64,000 bases of DNA from an uncultured beta proteobacterium (lineage in GTDB: Bacteria > Pseudomonadota > Gammaproteobacteria > Burkholderiales > Burkholderiaceae). The position numbers and the translations under genes are program-made. This document shows, piece by piece, positions 62,450-64,000 of the stretch (within the stretch, counting starts at the first letter, position 1; the number at the start of each line of letters is the position of its first letter). The notes under the pieces are model-generated. The model searched no databases and was not told where the DNA came from. It saw only the letters and a program-made list of their open reading frames with translations. Location: contig CAIUOP010000075.1 of the NCBI GenBank assembly GCA_903900805.1, forward strand, positions 1-64,000. Direction: 5' to 3'.

Positions 62450-63436
62450 CTATTGCGCTTCAATCTTGGCTTTTTTGGCTACCTCTGCCCATTTCTTATA
62501 ATCAGATTCAAGTAGCTTCTGGTAATCCTCTGGGCTTGTCCATGCTGGCTGGGCTCCCAAATCTTTGAGTCGATTCTGTATATCAGGATTCTTTAATGCT
62601 GCCAAAATTTCAGCATTTAATTTATCAACGATCGGTCTAGGGGTTCCAGCGGGAGCAAACAATCCAAACCAAGTTTCAACCACAAAATCGGGATAGCCTG
62701 ATTCCTTAATGGTCGGCAGATTGGGTTCAGATGCAACGCGATTGGGGCCAGTGACAGCGAGGGCTTTTAATTTGCCGCTGCGAACAAAATTGATTGCTGA
62801 AGGCATATTGTCGAACATCACTTGTACACCTTGACCTGCCATTAAATCAATTAAGGCTGGACCGCTTCCCTTGTATGGCACATGAACCATTTCTAAACCT
62901 GCAGCCAAGTTAAATAATTCCCCAGTCATATGAGGAGCATTGCCATTTCCTGATGAGGCAAAAAAGACTTGACCGGGCCTAGCCTTTGCCCAATCAACAA
63001 ATTCTTTAACATTTTTGACGGGAACGCTTGGATTGACCACCATGATATTGGGAACGGTAGCAATATTGGAGATCGGCTGAAATGCCTTGAGGGTATCTAT
63101 CGGCATATTTTTATATACCGATGGATTAATAGTCATATTTCCCATCGTTCCCAATTGAAGTGTGTACCCATCTGGGGCTGCTCTTGCCACAGCTACAGCG
63201 CCAAGATTGCCTCCAGCACCTGGGATATTTTCAACATAGACGGGTTGACCCATTGAGGTTGTAAATCGCTCAGCGATTATTCTTGCAAGAATGTCAGTTG
63301 TACCGCCAGGCGCGTAACCAACAATAATCTTAATTGGACGTACAGGAAAGTTCACTTGGGAAATTGCTGTGTTACAAAATAGCGCTGCTATTAACCCAAT
63401 AAAAATGCCTAAAAAGTGATTCTTATTCTTTCTCAT
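62450..63436 (-). CDS. Bug/TctC-family tripartite tricarboxylate solute receptor
   Basis: FPVRPIKIIVGYAPGGTTDILARIIAERF; FDNMPSAINFVRSG. Confidence 0.92.
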   Translation of the reverse strand: MRKNKNHFLGIFIGLIAALFCNTAISQVNFPVRPIKIIVGYAPGGTTDILARIIAERFTTSMGQPVYVENIPGAGGNLGAVAVARAAPDGYTLQLGTMGNMTINPSVYKNMPIDTLKAFQPISNIATVPNIMVVNPSVPVKNVKEFVDWAKARPGQVFFASSGNGNAPHMTGELFNLAAGLEMVHVPYKGSGPALIDLMAGQGVQVMFDNMPSAINFVRSGKLKALAVTGPNRVASEPNLPTIKESGYPDFVVETWFGLFAPAGTPRPIVDKLNAEILAALKNPDIQNRLKDLGAQPAWTSPEDYQKLLESDYKKWAEVAKKAKIEAQ

Positions 63437-63454
63437 AATATCCTCAGATCCTCT

Positions 63455-64000
63455 TTAAAAATGTTGCTGGGAAATACTAGCGCCACCACAAACAAAAATC
63501 GTTTGACCAGTTGTAAATGAAGCGCCCTTTGATAAAAAGTAAACAACTGCCGATGCCACCTCGCGTGGATCTCCGAGTCGATTCATAGGAATGGAGTCCA
63601 TCATTGACTTTCTTCCAGGGGAGCCTATTGGGTTATTTCGATTGAACATCTCTGTTTCAATCGGCCCTGGAGCAACGCAGTTGACCGTTATAGACGAAGG
63701 AGCTAGCTCAATGGCCCAAGATTTAGTAAAGCCTACCAGGCCGGCTTTAGCTGCTGCATACACACTACTATTTTTTCTGCCAAGCATTGATCTACTGGCA
63801 ATGTTGACCACTCTACCTTGACCTAAGGCTAGCATGGAGGGCAATACTGCCTGGGTCAACTCCAGAGCTAGGGTTAAATTAAGATCAATAATCTTTTGGT
63901 AATTTTGTGCAGTAATATCAGCCAATCCCTGTAATTGATTGAACCCAATGTTATTGACTAATCGATCGATCGGAAAAGATTGAGCAATCTCTTTGAATAC
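63455..64000 (-). CDS. SDR-family oxidoreductase, truncated by window edge
   Basis: Frame stays open upstream of the track start to 64000 (VFKEIAQSFPIDRLVNNIGFNQLQGLADI...); YAAAKAGLVGFTK; TTGQTIFVCGG. Confidence 0.9.
   Translation of the reverse strand, partial: VFKEIAQSFPIDRLVNNIGFNQLQGLADITAQNYQKIIDLNLTLALELTQAVLPSMLALGQGRVVNIASRSMLGRKNSSVYAAAKAGLVGFTKSWAIELAPSSITVNCVAPGPIETEMFNRNNPIGSPGRKSMMDSIPMNRLGDPREVASAVVYFLSKGASFTTGQTIFVCGGASISQQHF

Overview
This 64 kb window is typed by gene order and protein similarity (inference, no database search) as a beta-proteobacterial, Burkholderiales/Polynucleobacter-like chromosome. It is densely coding. I found no transposase, integrase, prophage or CRISPR array. 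Core part (1-46.6 kb): tRNA-Leu; ispF/ispD; mfd; serB; a PHA block (thiolase, rimO, phaR, phaB, phaC); pgeF, rluD, bamD; alr, lplT; a rimI/tsaB block; a complete methylmalonyl-CoA/propionyl-CoA operon with a divergent GntR regulator; two cytochromes c; a MoxR/CoxE/RidA/MobA-like/XdhC group; parC/parE; CoA-transferase + MFS; tRNA-Arg; a TPP-riboswitch-led thiCOSGE cluster with a DUF4743/Nudix protein; thiD; tRNA-Asn. Accessory-looking part (46.7-64 kb): three orphan Bug/TTT solute receptors, three SDRs, a TPP-dependent enzyme, FAH-family protein, NDH-2, amidase, HAD dehalogenase, family-3 solute-binding protein, class-III aminotransferase, and a convergent pair of cyclic-nucleotide-domain ion channels. 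Main leads: (1) a cryptic HolD (Pol III psi)-like protein after rimI; (2) two perfect DnaA boxes facing each other behind tRNA-Arg; (3) three PhaR-type CTGCN3GCA elements before phaR; (4) a perfect FNR/ANR-type box before the cytochrome c pair; (5) paired CNBD K+ and MscS-type channels; (6) an unannotated 46-aa membrane microprotein coupled to an MFS gene; (7) start-less gene remnants flanking an accessory cassette. No computation or search was run; all calls are from reading the sequence and the supplied translations.
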